From: Bacillota bacterium
Lineage (GTDB): Bacteria > Bacillota > Clostridia > Christensenellales > SZUA-584
Assembly: GCA_023397655.1 (NCBI GenBank)
Contig: JAEWTW010000047.1
Coordinates: 1 to 64,000, forward strand
Reading direction: 5' to 3'
DNA length: 64,000 nt
A model generated the notes under the pieces. It searched no databases and was not told where the DNA came from. It worked only from the letters and a program-made list of their open reading frames with translations. Every line of letters begins with the position of its first letter. The stretch's first letter is position 1. Positions 8,923 through 16,832 of the stretch are shown here, piece by piece. The position numbers were made by a program, and so were the translations under genes.

Positions 8923-9057
8923 GACGGTCTCCTTTCATGGGATGTTGATATGATCATACATCCGCATGCATGCAAAATCTGTCGAAAAATACGATATGCA
9001 GCACGAAATAAGACGGATAAAAGCGCAAACAGGAGCTGACAGAGTCCGGTAATGGTT

Positions 9058-9086
9058 TTGACAACACTTCTGCAAGCGGCTATAAT
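9058..9086 (+). promoter_or_regulatory. Perfect consensus promoter for second SH3 gene
   Basis: TTGACA (9058-9063), 17-base spacer, TATAAT (9081-9086). The leader to the ATG at 9171 is about 80 nt and holds a GCCAA...TTGGC hairpin followed by TTTTTT (around 9095-9126), which could act as an attenuator. Confidence 0.85.
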
Positions 9087-9170
9087 GTGGACATGCCAAT
9101 TCGCTTATTTTGGCGAGGTTTTTTGACAAAGCATTCAAATCGGACAGAAAACCGTCAGGAAAGTATTGAT

Positions 9171-10565
9171 ATGATAATAAAAAGTAAAAAAATTATAGCG
9201 ATGATTTTATGCATGGCGCTGATGCTGTCGGTTCTTGTATATAAGGCGCCGGTGGCGGCCGCATCGTCAGCTGTCGCGCCGACGGGCACTGTCAATATGG
9301 CCGATGTAAACTTAAGGGAGAAGCCTTCGGCGGCATCATCGGTTGTGACAAAAATCGCCGCGGGCGCATCCGTCAGTGTAGCCGAAGATGCAGGCCATGG
9401 CTGGTATAAAGTCACGTATCAGACGTATACGGGCTATGTGTGGGCGGATTATATCGACGTGCTGGTGAGCGGCCTCAATGACCCCGGTGTGGTGATCATG
9501 GACGCGGGACTCGTGAGCCAACCGGGCGGCACCGCGACGCAAACGCTGAAAGCGGAGACGCAGGTGACCATCACCGGCATGCTCGGCGATATGTATCAGG
9601 TGAAGGCGGGTTCGGCGACGGGTTATCTGCCGATGAGCAGCGTACATAAAAAGAACATCATTACGATGAACATGAGCGCCACCATCAACTCATCCAATGT
9701 CAACCTGCGCAGCATTCCCAGCACAACGGGAGACGTCGTGACTACCATGAAACACAACACCAAAGTGACCGTATACAGTATACAGGATCACTGGGTGAAG
9801 GTGGACTGCGGCGGCAAGGCCGGTTATGTCCGCGGTGACTTTGTGACCTACAACCTGGGGGAAGGCAAGTATCTGACGGAGCTTCATCCTGGGATGAGAG
9901 GGCAGGCGGTGTCTACGCTGCAGGTGGCGCTCCGCAAGAAGGGCTTCTTTCATGTAGCGGCCAACGGCGTATACGGCAAGGCAACCCGCGCAGCGGTGAA
10001 AAAGTTTCAGGAATCCGTGTACCTCGGTGCCGACGGCATTGCTGGAGTTCAGACGCTGCTGCTGTTATTCGGCAAGGACGCACCCAAGCTGTGGTACAAC
10101 TTCCGTTCTGATATGGAGGCGCAAAAGCCTCAGCAAAATGGCAAGGTGTGGATGGTGGACTGGTTCGGCGGCATGGAAGATATCATGAAGAGAATGACAC
10201 CGTTCAAGGTGATCGACGTGAGGACGGGCATCAGCTGGAACATGCAGCGTTTCGGCGGTTATACTGCGCTGTGGCATGCCGATGTAGAGACAGTGGCCAA
10301 GAGGGACACCGAGAAGATGACGGAAGCCTGGGGCGGCGAGCTCGACTCCGAAAGAAGACCGGTCTGGGTGCTGTATGACGGAAAATATTACGCTGCGAGC
10401 CTGATGGGTTATGTGCATAATACCGGCCCCACGCCTGGTAACGGCATGGACGGCCAGGTCTGCCTGCATTTCCGGGGCAGCAAAATACATGGCTCCGGCC
10501 ATATAGACGAAGCGCATCAGGCATGTATTCTGGAAGCCTTCGCCAATGCGGACAGGCTGAACTGA
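9171..10565 (+). CDS. Secreted SH3 / peptidoglycan-binding protein, paralogue of 410-1579
   Basis: A 464-residue exported protein. The ATG at 9171 follows AGGAAAG and opens a signal peptide (MIIKSKKIIAMILCMALML, cleavage near VAAAS). It has three SH3-type repeats (about 30-95, 100-160, 165-225) against two in the paralogue. Then come PG_binding_1 (about 235-300) and the same unassigned C-terminal domain (about 310-464), with RFGG, HAD, C431-x-H433-F, H440 and H449-Q-A-C452 conserved. The two proteins therefore share a possible catalytic or metal-binding tail delivered to the cell wall. A lipoprotein gene follows after 16 nt, so they are probably co-transcribed. Confidence 0.85.
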   Translation: MIIKSKKIIAMILCMALMLSVLVYKAPVAAASSAVAPTGTVNMADVNLREKPSAASSVVTKIAAGASVSVAEDAGHGWYKVTYQTYTGYVWADYIDVLVSGLNDPGVVIMDAGLVSQPGGTATQTLKAETQVTITGMLGDMYQVKAGSATGYLPMSSVHKKNIITMNMSATINSSNVNLRSIPSTTGDVVTTMKHNTKVTVYSIQDHWVKVDCGGKAGYVRGDFVTYNLGEGKYLTELHPGMRGQAVSTLQVALRKKGFFHVAANGVYGKATRAAVKKFQESVYLGADGIAGVQTLLLLFGKDAPKLWYNFRSDMEAQKPQQNGKVWMVDWFGGMEDIMKRMTPFKVIDVRTGISWNMQRFGGYTALWHADVETVAKRDTEKMTEAWGGELDSERRPVWVLYDGKYYAASLMGYVHNTGPTPGNGMDGQVCLHFRGSKIHGSGHIDEAHQACILEAFANADRLN

Positions 10566-10581
10566 GCGAAGAGGATATAAT

Positions 10582-11397
10582 ATGGCAAAAAGATCTGTAA
10601 TGAGAAAGCATATATATTTGCTGCTGGCATTGCTGCTGCTGAGCGCTTTGCTGGCGGCCTGCGGCGACAAGCCGGTTTCCGCGCCCGAGGCGACACCCGT
10701 GCCGACGCCCACGCCCGTGCCCGTCGCAACCACGCCGCCGGACGAACCGATCGTTTCGGAGCAGTCGGGGGATGAAAACTTAAGCGAAGTTGTCGCGGGC
10801 GACTGGACTTACTATCTGGACGAAAACAGTACTATTGTGGCGGACTACGGTGAGGACCCTCCGCTGCACCGGAAAAAAGCGGACGGAACGGACGAGGATC
10901 TGGGCATCCGCGGTTTCGGGTTCAGCGTCATCGGAGACTATATCTATCTGGATGCCAGCTATCCGTATCTGGACGAAGGCGGCAATCAGGCGTGGCACAC
11001 CACCCGGATGGCAATGGACGGTTCAGGACAAAGGCCGCTGGAATACGGCAGTATGTCGGAACGGCTGATACCGGAAGGCGGGGATAAGTTCTATTTTACG
11101 ACGGCGCATGAGACTGCGATATTCGTTTCCGATTTTGCCTGCGAAAACGTAACGGCATTGGCTGTGACGCTACCTGATCAGAGCGAACTGGATAAGAAGC
11201 TGGACTCCGGCCGGGAGCTGCAGCTGGATATCAGTGAAATAACCGGCGGGCGCATCAGCTTCAGTGTCGTGTTCGTGACACCGGAGGGCATTCAGATGTA
11301 CAAGGGAACTTACAGCATGGCGATGGACGGTTCGGACATCAAGAAGAAGGATGGCACCTACTACGACTATGAAGCGCTGGAAAGCGAGCTGGATTAA
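10582..11397 (+). CDS. Lipoprotein, DUF5050-like beta-propeller fragment
   Basis: A 271-residue predicted lipoprotein: basic N-terminus, hydrophobic stretch and lipobox LLAAC. A Pro/Thr-rich linker (PVPTPTPVPV) follows. The body has repeats of the type yLhrkkaDGtded...gDyIYl..., which resemble DUF5050/beta-propeller proteins of Clostridia. Function unknown. It sits 16 nt after the SH3/peptidoglycan-binding gene and shares its promoter, so it may act with it at the cell surface. Confidence 0.75.
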   Translation: MAKRSVMRKHIYLLLALLLLSALLAACGDKPVSAPEATPVPTPTPVPVATTPPDEPIVSEQSGDENLSEVVAGDWTYYLDENSTIVADYGEDPPLHRKKADGTDEDLGIRGFGFSVIGDYIYLDASYPYLDEGGNQAWHTTRMAMDGSGQRPLEYGSMSERLIPEGGDKFYFTTAHETAIFVSDFACENVTALAVTLPDQSELDKKLDSGRELQLDISEITGGRISFSVVFVTPEGIQMYKGTYSMAMDGSDIKKKDGTYYDYEALESELD

Positions 11398-11419
11398 TAT
11401 CATTCTTTAAATAGATTGC

Positions 11420-11446
11420 ATCAGCCACAAATGGCTGATTTTTTTT
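11420..11446 (+). terminator. Terminator after lipoprotein gene
   Basis: ATCAGCCA-CAAA-TGGCTGAT followed by eight T. Its tail overlaps the stop codon of the convergent small gene on the minus strand. Confidence 0.9.
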
Positions 11447-11714
11447 ATTCCTCGCTTTTTTCAATTGTGCTGTAAACAAACTTATACAGCTCAAATAAAG
11501 GAAACGCCGCGGGATCGTCCATGTTGATGTCGGGATGGTACTTTTGCAGTATGCCGCCCCACCCGATTTGCTGGATTTCCTTACGCATGGCGACGTAGTT
11601 GGCGATGCTGCCGCTGCGCTCGTTGATCTCGATCAACTTATCGCGGATACGGCTTAGGTTTTTGAGTATATCGGACAGCGGAACAAAGCTGTCACCGCCG
11701 GTCTTGTCGTCCAT
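11445..11714 (-). CDS. Small J-domain-like protein (paralogue B)
   Basis: An 89-residue protein. The ATG at 11714 is preceded by AAAGGGAGG; the longer frame to 11804 lacks a site. It aligns with the product of 8665-8922 over most of its length: an ILKNLSRIRDKL helix, then an AMRKEIQQIGWGGILQKY helix, then HPD, and a final LFELYKFV helix. The HPD between two helices recalls the J-domain of DnaJ co-chaperones. No other domain is visible. Function unknown. Confidence 0.75.
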   Translation of the reverse strand: MDDKTGGDSFVPLSDILKNLSRIRDKLIEINERSGSIANYVAMRKEIQQIGWGGILQKYHPDINMDDPAAFPLFELYKFVYSTIEKSEE

Positions 11715-11936
11715 TGCAGAGCCTCCCTTTCCATTCCTGTTTACCTTCATATTACTTTTGGACACCGCGGGAAATTTGTCTGTGTACGCCGGAGCTAGCT
11801 GCATTTATTGGGAAAAAGGCGCGGCTTTTGTCGGCAAGGGATCGGAAACGCGGAAGTTTTAACAATATTCATACACTATTTACGGACAGGCCCCATTTTT
11901 TCGCAGCCACAGGCTTGCGAATACATGCATGCGTGT

Positions 11937-11950
11937 TGTAATATATTACA
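11937..11950. promoter_or_regulatory. 14-bp perfect palindrome TGTAATATATTACA
   Basis: A dyad-symmetric AT-rich site 40 nt before the zinc-ribbon membrane protein gene, in the divergent region 11715-11989. It may be an operator. The rest of the interval shows nothing else recognisable. Confidence 0.4.
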
Positions 11951-11989
11951 TATAACGTTCACATTATCATATTAGGGAGGTTTGCTATC

Positions 11990-12961
11990 ATGTCTCCGTA
12001 TAAGAGCTTTATCAGCGCCGCCAAAACATATTTGGAGAGTAACGTTTTTCTAAAATTTCTGCTATCTGCCCGCATTGTGGTGTTAGCACTGGGCGGTCTG
12101 TTTTATCTGTTGGGTATTTTCCTGATCAACATCCGTGGTGTTGGCGCTGTGTCCATTTATGATGCTTTCACCTGCCTTGGCGTGGTACTCATGTTGCCCG
12201 GCCTGCTGCTCAATATTATTGCTGAAGATTCAATGACTGTCTTAATAGTGAGTGGATCGGCGTCGGTGGCGTCGCTGATAGCGTGGATCGTGCTGCTGGC
12301 CAGGAGCTATCCGTTCCTTTTCACCCCATTATTCTATTTCCTTGCATTTGGAGCCATTTGCCTATTGATATTCCTAAAATCAGAATATTTTGTAAAACTC
12401 CGCGCGGAAGCGGCTGCCCGTAATGAGCAAATGCGCACTAACGCAGCTGCTGAAGCCATGAGCTGCGCGCGCTGCGGGACCTCAATGCCCAAAACGGCAG
12501 GGTTCTGCCCCAACTGTGGCGCGCCCAACCCGGCGACGCAGTATGCCCCACCCGTGCCGCCATATGCGCCGCCCGCGGGACCCCAGTCATATGCGCCGCC
12601 AGCCGGGCCGTATGCGCCGACGACATATCAGCCGTATACGCCGCCTGCCGCGCCGCCGTATGCGCCGCCAGCAGCATCGCCGTATGCGCCGCCCATGCCG
12701 CCGCCGTTTGTACCGGCTGAACAGGCAGTAACCGCGCCACCGGCTGCACCCGCGGAACCTGAAGAAATCGTCCCGCCGGCCGCACCCGCGGAACCTGAAG
12801 AAATCGTCCCGCCGGCCGCAGCTGTTGAACCCGAGGAGCCTGCGCAGACGCCGTATATACCGGCAGAACCGGCATTGCCTGCCGTGAAGCAGTGCATCAA
12901 CTGCGGCGCTCAGCTGCCCGCAGGAGCCGTTTTCTGCGGCAAGTGCGGCACAAAGCAATAA
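11990..12961 (+). CDS. Membrane protein with two zinc ribbons and a proline-rich repeat region
   Basis: A 323-residue protein with GGGAGG before the ATG. Three or four hydrophobic helices lie in residues 20-130. A zinc ribbon follows (CARCG...CPNCG, about 157-178), then a low-complexity stretch rich in YAPP and APAEPEEIVPP repeats (about 185-300). A second zinc ribbon (CINCG...CGKCG) ends the chain. Proteins with a terminal zinc ribbon and Pro-rich linker are common in Clostridia, mostly uncharacterised; the linker would span between membrane and cytosolic partner. The repeat region includes a perfect 36-bp tandem duplication. Confidence 0.8.
   Translation: MSPYKSFISAAKTYLESNVFLKFLLSARIVVLALGGLFYLLGIFLINIRGVGAVSIYDAFTCLGVVLMLPGLLLNIIAEDSMTVLIVSGSASVASLIAWIVLLARSYPFLFTPLFYFLAFGAICLLIFLKSEYFVKLRAEAAARNEQMRTNAAAEAMSCARCGTSMPKTAGFCPNCGAPNPATQYAPPVPPYAPPAGPQSYAPPAGPYAPTTYQPYTPPAAPPYAPPAASPYAPPMPPPFVPAEQAVTAPPAAPAEPEEIVPPAAPAEPEEIVPPAAAVEPEEPAQTPYIPAEPALPAVKQCINCGAQLPAGAVFCGKCGTKQ
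12746..12817 (+). repeat. 36-bp perfect tandem duplication inside coding sequence
   Basis: Two identical 36-base units (12746-12781 and 12782-12817) encode two copies of a 12-residue Pro/Glu-rich unit. They keep the reading frame of the zinc-ribbon protein. It looks like a recent slippage event. Confidence 0.85.
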
Positions 12962-13003
12962 CCGTTATATAAAAAGCGTTTGTTTGACAGGAAACAACGA
13001 TAC

Positions 13004-13038
13004 AAAAAAGGACTGCGTTCAATGTGGCGCAGTCCTTT
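13004..13038 (-). terminator. Terminator for cinA (minus strand)
   Basis: On the minus strand AAAGGACTGCG and CGCAGTCCTTT form a stem followed by six T. The stem also lies downstream of the convergent zinc-ribbon gene and may serve it weakly. Confidence 0.85.
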
Positions 13039-13051
13039 CAACTTAAATCAC

Positions 13052-14299
13052 TTATAGTTTGATGGCAGCCTGACGTATCAGGTTGAGCGCGTGCAGCGTG
13101 GCCATGTTTCGAATAAAGCCGCGTTCGTCCTTGTGCCCGCGCGACAGGTTCTTGTGCATGGCGCACTGATGTGTATCCGTGTCCACTGCAAAATGCACCA
13201 GCCCAACCGGCTTTTCCTCCGTCCCGCCGCCCGGCCCCGCGATGCCGGTAACGGAGATGCCAATATCCGCACCGGACAAAGCACGTATGCCGGCAGCCAT
13301 CTCCCGGGCTGTCTGCTCGGACACGGCGCCGTATTGCTCCAGCGTTTCGCTGCGTACACCCAATACCTTTTGCTTGATCTCGTTGGAGTAGGCGCAGACG
13401 CCGCAGCCGAACACGCCGGACGCGCCTGCGATGTCGGTGATGGCGGCGGAGACCTGGCCGCCGGTGCAGCTCTCAGCTACCGCAACGGTGAGATTTTTCT
13501 CTGTCAGCAGCCGAACGGCGGCTGTCTGCAGGTTGCCCACATCCACACCATACACCACGTCACCGAGGATGCCGCATATCTGCTCCACCACCGGGTCTGT
13601 GAGCGCAAAGGCAGCGTCTGGGGTACCCGCTTTGGCGCTGACACGCACCTGCACCTCGCCTTGTTTGGCATAAGGCGCGATGGTGGGGTTGGTGGAAGCG
13701 GTCATCATGTCACGCAGCGTGTCCTCCACCTGCGACTCGCCCATGCCGAATATATACAGCGTTCGCGACCGAATCGTGGCCCCGGTGTATTTCTCCAGAA
13801 AAGGTGTGACCCTGTTTTTGAACATGGGGCGCATCTCTCCCGGCGGTCCGGGCAGCATGATCACCGTTTTGCCGTCCTTCTCGACTGCGATGCCGGGGGC
13901 AAAGCCGGTATCGTTGAAAAACACCGTGGAACCCGCGGGCACCTGCGCCTGCAGCAGGTTGTTGGGCGTCATTTTAATGCCCCTATTTTCGAACAGCGCT
14001 TCGATCTTTCGCACGGACGGCGCGTGCATCTCCATACCAAGGCCGAAGTGGTCGGCTACCGTCTTCTTGGTGACGTCGTCATATGTGGGGCCAAGGCCGC
14101 CCGTGGTGATGATAATGTCCGCACGGCTGAGCGCCAGCTGTAAGCTGTCGGCCAGCCTGCCGGGGTTATCGCCCACAACGGACTGATGATAGATGTCGAT
14201 GCCAAGAGATGCCAGCTGCTGCGCAATATACGCGCCGTTGGTGTTGACGATATCGCCCAGCAGTATTTCCGTTCCGATACACAGAACCTCCGCCTTCAT
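13052..14299 (-). CDS. cinA: CinA family protein (nicotinamide-nucleotide amidase)
   Basis: A 415-residue two-domain protein. The N-terminal MoCF/COG1058 domain (about 1-170) has the typical start MKAEVLCIGTEILLGDIVNTN and TTGGLGPTYDD. The C-terminal CinA domain (about 260-415) has AESCTGGQVSAAITDIAGAS and VTGIAGPGGGTEEKPVGLV. CinA proteins deamidate NMN in pyridine nucleotide salvage, and in competent Firmicutes the gene is linked to recA; no recA is nearby. The start is fixed by GGGGAGG upstream. It is monocistronic with its own terminator. Confidence 0.95.
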   Translation of the reverse strand: MKAEVLCIGTEILLGDIVNTNGAYIAQQLASLGIDIYHQSVVGDNPGRLADSLQLALSRADIIITTGGLGPTYDDVTKKTVADHFGLGMEMHAPSVRKIEALFENRGIKMTPNNLLQAQVPAGSTVFFNDTGFAPGIAVEKDGKTVIMLPGPPGEMRPMFKNRVTPFLEKYTGATIRSRTLYIFGMGESQVEDTLRDMMTASTNPTIAPYAKQGEVQVRVSAKAGTPDAAFALTDPVVEQICGILGDVVYGVDVGNLQTAAVRLLTEKNLTVAVAESCTGGQVSAAITDIAGASGVFGCGVCAYSNEIKQKVLGVRSETLEQYGAVSEQTAREMAAGIRALSGADIGISVTGIAGPGGGTEEKPVGLVHFAVDTDTHQCAMHKNLSRGHKDERGFIRNMATLHALNLIRQAAIKL

Positions 14300-14471
14300 T
14301 CAAGGACCTCCCCGTGATGTACTTATTCCGTATTATAACACAGTGCGATGCCCGACACACGGTATTGTTGTGCAATGACCTGCTGCCGACAGCCCGAAAA
14401 TGTGGTAATTTAGACCGCGTTGTGGTATTCTATTCGATATGACACCGACGGGAACTTGGGGGGACAGACGG

Positions 14472-15764
14472 ATGAAACGAAAACTGACAGGCTTAATTGC
14501 GCTGCTGGCGATAGTTTTGCTGATTATGGGGGCTTGCGGGCCGACGGCTGACAACACCCAGCCGACGGTGACGGTAACTGAGGCCCCCGCGATGTCTCCC
14601 ACGCCGGAGCCGAAGCCGGAGCCGGTGACGGACATACCGTCGGATTTTCTGCCGGGACTGTCTGAGTCCTTTATTCCTGCCGAGACGCACCATATCGGCA
14701 TCATTGTGGGCGAAGGTGCGGACTGGGACAAGCTTCAAACGATCTGTGCAGCGTATCAGGAGCGCTTTGGCGTTAAGATTACAGCGCAGAAATGCTCGGA
14801 CGCACTCGAACAGAAGAGCGCGGCGGAAACGCTGCTGTCGTCCGGCATTGAACTGCTGATCATTGAGCCTGCAGCCGGTATGGCTGCCGAGGTGGACGAG
14901 CTGTGTGCACAGCAAAACATTCCCTATATTTCGATGGGCAACCGGTTGGATGCGCAGCCGGGACAGGGCGGATACGTATGCGCCATCATACGGGACGAGT
15001 ATCTCGTCGGCGTGCTGAACGGCATATCCATCGTACAGGCAATGACGAAGAAATACGGCGAACCCCGAGGCAACATTGCGGAGCTGGCGGGCGTGGTGAG
15101 TGACGAGGCGTCGGTGATGCGCTCGAAAGGGCTGCGGCGTGTGCTGGCCGGGCATGACAAGCTGCGCGTGGTATGCAGCATGGCGGGCGGCGACGATGCG
15201 GCAACGTATGCGGCGGCAGTCAACATATTGAAGGCGTTCCGCGAGGGTGATCTGGACGGCATCGTGGCAGCAGACGACGCGGCGGCGGTTCAGGTGTTGC
15301 AGGCGGTGCTAAACTACGACCGGACGGAGCTGCTGGGCGCGATCTGGACGGCGGGAGGCACAAAGGACGGCCTCACCGGCGTGTGGCACGGCCAGTTTGC
15401 ACAAACGGTGGAGGACACCGCGTTTACAGGTATGGCAGCAATTGAGTATGCATTGCAGTATCTTGAAGGGCAGGGCAGCAGCATACCGCCGGTGGTGACG
15501 TCGGTGACACGCGCCTTCACGGCGGATACCGAAGCGCGTAAGGGAAGCATTGCGGCAATGATTGCTCATATGAAAGAGCAGGGCTTGTCACAGTGCTCGG
15601 AGAGCCGGGGAGATCACGAGCTGTTCATGCCGGATGCGGCGCTGCTTGGGCAGTATTATCCCACGCCGTGGTATGAGTTGGGCGAGAGTTATCTGGATGA
15701 GCTGGAGCCATACACCACACGGGATGCGATCTATTCGCCGCAGGCTGAGCAGTCTGCGGAATAA
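14472..15764 (+). CDS. Sugar-binding-type lipoprotein (periplasmic binding protein, LacI/RbsB fold)
   Basis: A 430-residue lipoprotein. The ATG at 14472 has a G-rich site upstream and starts the signal sequence ending in lipobox LIMGAC; the ORF start at 14439 is too early. A Pro-rich spacer is followed by a type-1 periplasmic-binding fold (about 75-360): HIGIIVGEGADWDK, ELLIIEPAAGMAAEV, DGIVAADDAAAVQVLQAV and IWTAGGTKDGL. Such proteins feed ABC sugar importers or sense ligands, but no permease or ATPase is adjacent, so it may be an orphan sensor. Ligand unknown. Confidence 0.82.
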   Translation: MKRKLTGLIALLAIVLLIMGACGPTADNTQPTVTVTEAPAMSPTPEPKPEPVTDIPSDFLPGLSESFIPAETHHIGIIVGEGADWDKLQTICAAYQERFGVKITAQKCSDALEQKSAAETLLSSGIELLIIEPAAGMAAEVDELCAQQNIPYISMGNRLDAQPGQGGYVCAIIRDEYLVGVLNGISIVQAMTKKYGEPRGNIAELAGVVSDEASVMRSKGLRRVLAGHDKLRVVCSMAGGDDAATYAAAVNILKAFREGDLDGIVAADDAAAVQVLQAVLNYDRTELLGAIWTAGGTKDGLTGVWHGQFAQTVEDTAFTGMAAIEYALQYLEGQGSSIPPVVTSVTRAFTADTEARKGSIAAMIAHMKEQGLSQCSESRGDHELFMPDAALLGQYYPTPWYELGESYLDELEPYTTRDAIYSPQAEQSAE

Positions 15765-15870
15765 GAGACAGTATAATCGGCATGGATGCTGCTTTGAAGC
15801 GGCGGCCTGCCAAAAATAGATTTGGGAGCCACCGGCGATGAGCCGTTGAGCTTTGGAAAGGCTTAATTGA

Positions 15871-16746
15871 ATGGAAATGTCATCGGAATGCGTCTACTGT
15901 GTGGTGAGTCAGATGGACGGGTTTTTTATGCGCTTTGTGGGTGACGAAAGCAGACGCATGCCTTTTTTACGAAAGGTGTGTGCCGCCATCGGCGAGTCGG
16001 ACAACGATACGCTGACACCATTGCTCAACGGAGAGCTGCTGAAGTTGGTGGCGCGGGAAGCGGGCAAGGAAGACCTTTTCGAAGAGGAAAAGCACGCGTA
16101 CAACCAGGCTATACTGCAGATGGAGGGCACCATCAAAGCCCATATCGATGCGGCGGAAGATAAACTGTATCGGGCGCTGCAATATGCGATGGAAGGCAAT
16201 TACATTGACTTTGGGACATCGGCAGGCGTCAGCATGGAAAAGCTGAATGATATTATCGAAGCTGCACCCGGCATTGATCTTGGAGAAGCTTATGCGTTAT
16301 TCCGGCGGGATATCGAAGGTGCGCGCTCGCTGGCTTATATTTTCGACAACTGCGGCGAGGTGGTGTTTGATAAAATGTGCATTGCCACCATCAAGGAACT
16401 GTATCCGTCGCTGAACATCACCGGCATTGTAAGAGGCGGACCCGCGTATAACGACGTAACGATGGCGGATGCGCGTGAGGTGGGACTCGATAAGCTGATC
16501 CCCGTCGTCAGCAACGGCGATGATCTGCCGGGGACGATATTGCCCCGTATATCGCAGGAGGCGCGTGAGCTGGTCGAGAACGCGGATATCATCATCTCAA
16601 AGGGCATGGGCAATTACGAGACACTCGAAGGCTGCGGGCTTAATGTTTATTATCTGATGCTTTGCAAATGCGACCGTTTTATGACCGAATTCAACAAACC
16701 CAGGCTGGCCAGCGTTTTTTGCGTTGAAAAGGCTGTAAAGGCATAG
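15871..16746 (+). CDS. DUF89 family damage-control phosphatase
   Basis: A 291-residue metal-dependent phosphatase of the DUF89 family (subfamily I, bacterial type). The N-terminal C-x-x-C (CVYC) and an all-helical cap (about 1-140) precede the Rossmann-like core. The core has FDNCGEVVFDK with the metal-binding Asp/Asn, RGGPAYNDVTMADA, and SKGMGNYETL. DUF89 enzymes hydrolyse damaged or overflow phosphometabolites. The gene begins 106 nt after the sugar-binding lipoprotein and ends about 85 nt before the beta-propeller gene; no link between them is evident. An alternative start is the next Met, two codons in. Confidence 0.88.
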   Translation: MEMSSECVYCVVSQMDGFFMRFVGDESRRMPFLRKVCAAIGESDNDTLTPLLNGELLKLVAREAGKEDLFEEEKHAYNQAILQMEGTIKAHIDAAEDKLYRALQYAMEGNYIDFGTSAGVSMEKLNDIIEAAPGIDLGEAYALFRRDIEGARSLAYIFDNCGEVVFDKMCIATIKELYPSLNITGIVRGGPAYNDVTMADAREVGLDKLIPVVSNGDDLPGTILPRISQEARELVENADIIISKGMGNYETLEGCGLNVYYLMLCKCDRFMTEFNKPRLASVFCVEKAVKA

Positions 16747-16832
16747 AATAATTTGGACTGTCATGTTTAGTTCTTTTATAGTATAATAAAGATTATTTTG
16801 GTGGTGGAATAACCAGTGGAAAGGTTCAGCAA

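Noticed and set aside
12746..12817. CRISPR-like or regulatory tandem repeat
   Set aside because: Two in-frame 36-bp units inside a coding region with Pro/Glu-rich product; no spacers, no cas genes.
13091..14143. 350-codon open frame on the plus strand opposite cinA
   Set aside because: Antisense shadow of cinA; composition is low-complexity His/Arg/Gly and no family motif appears.
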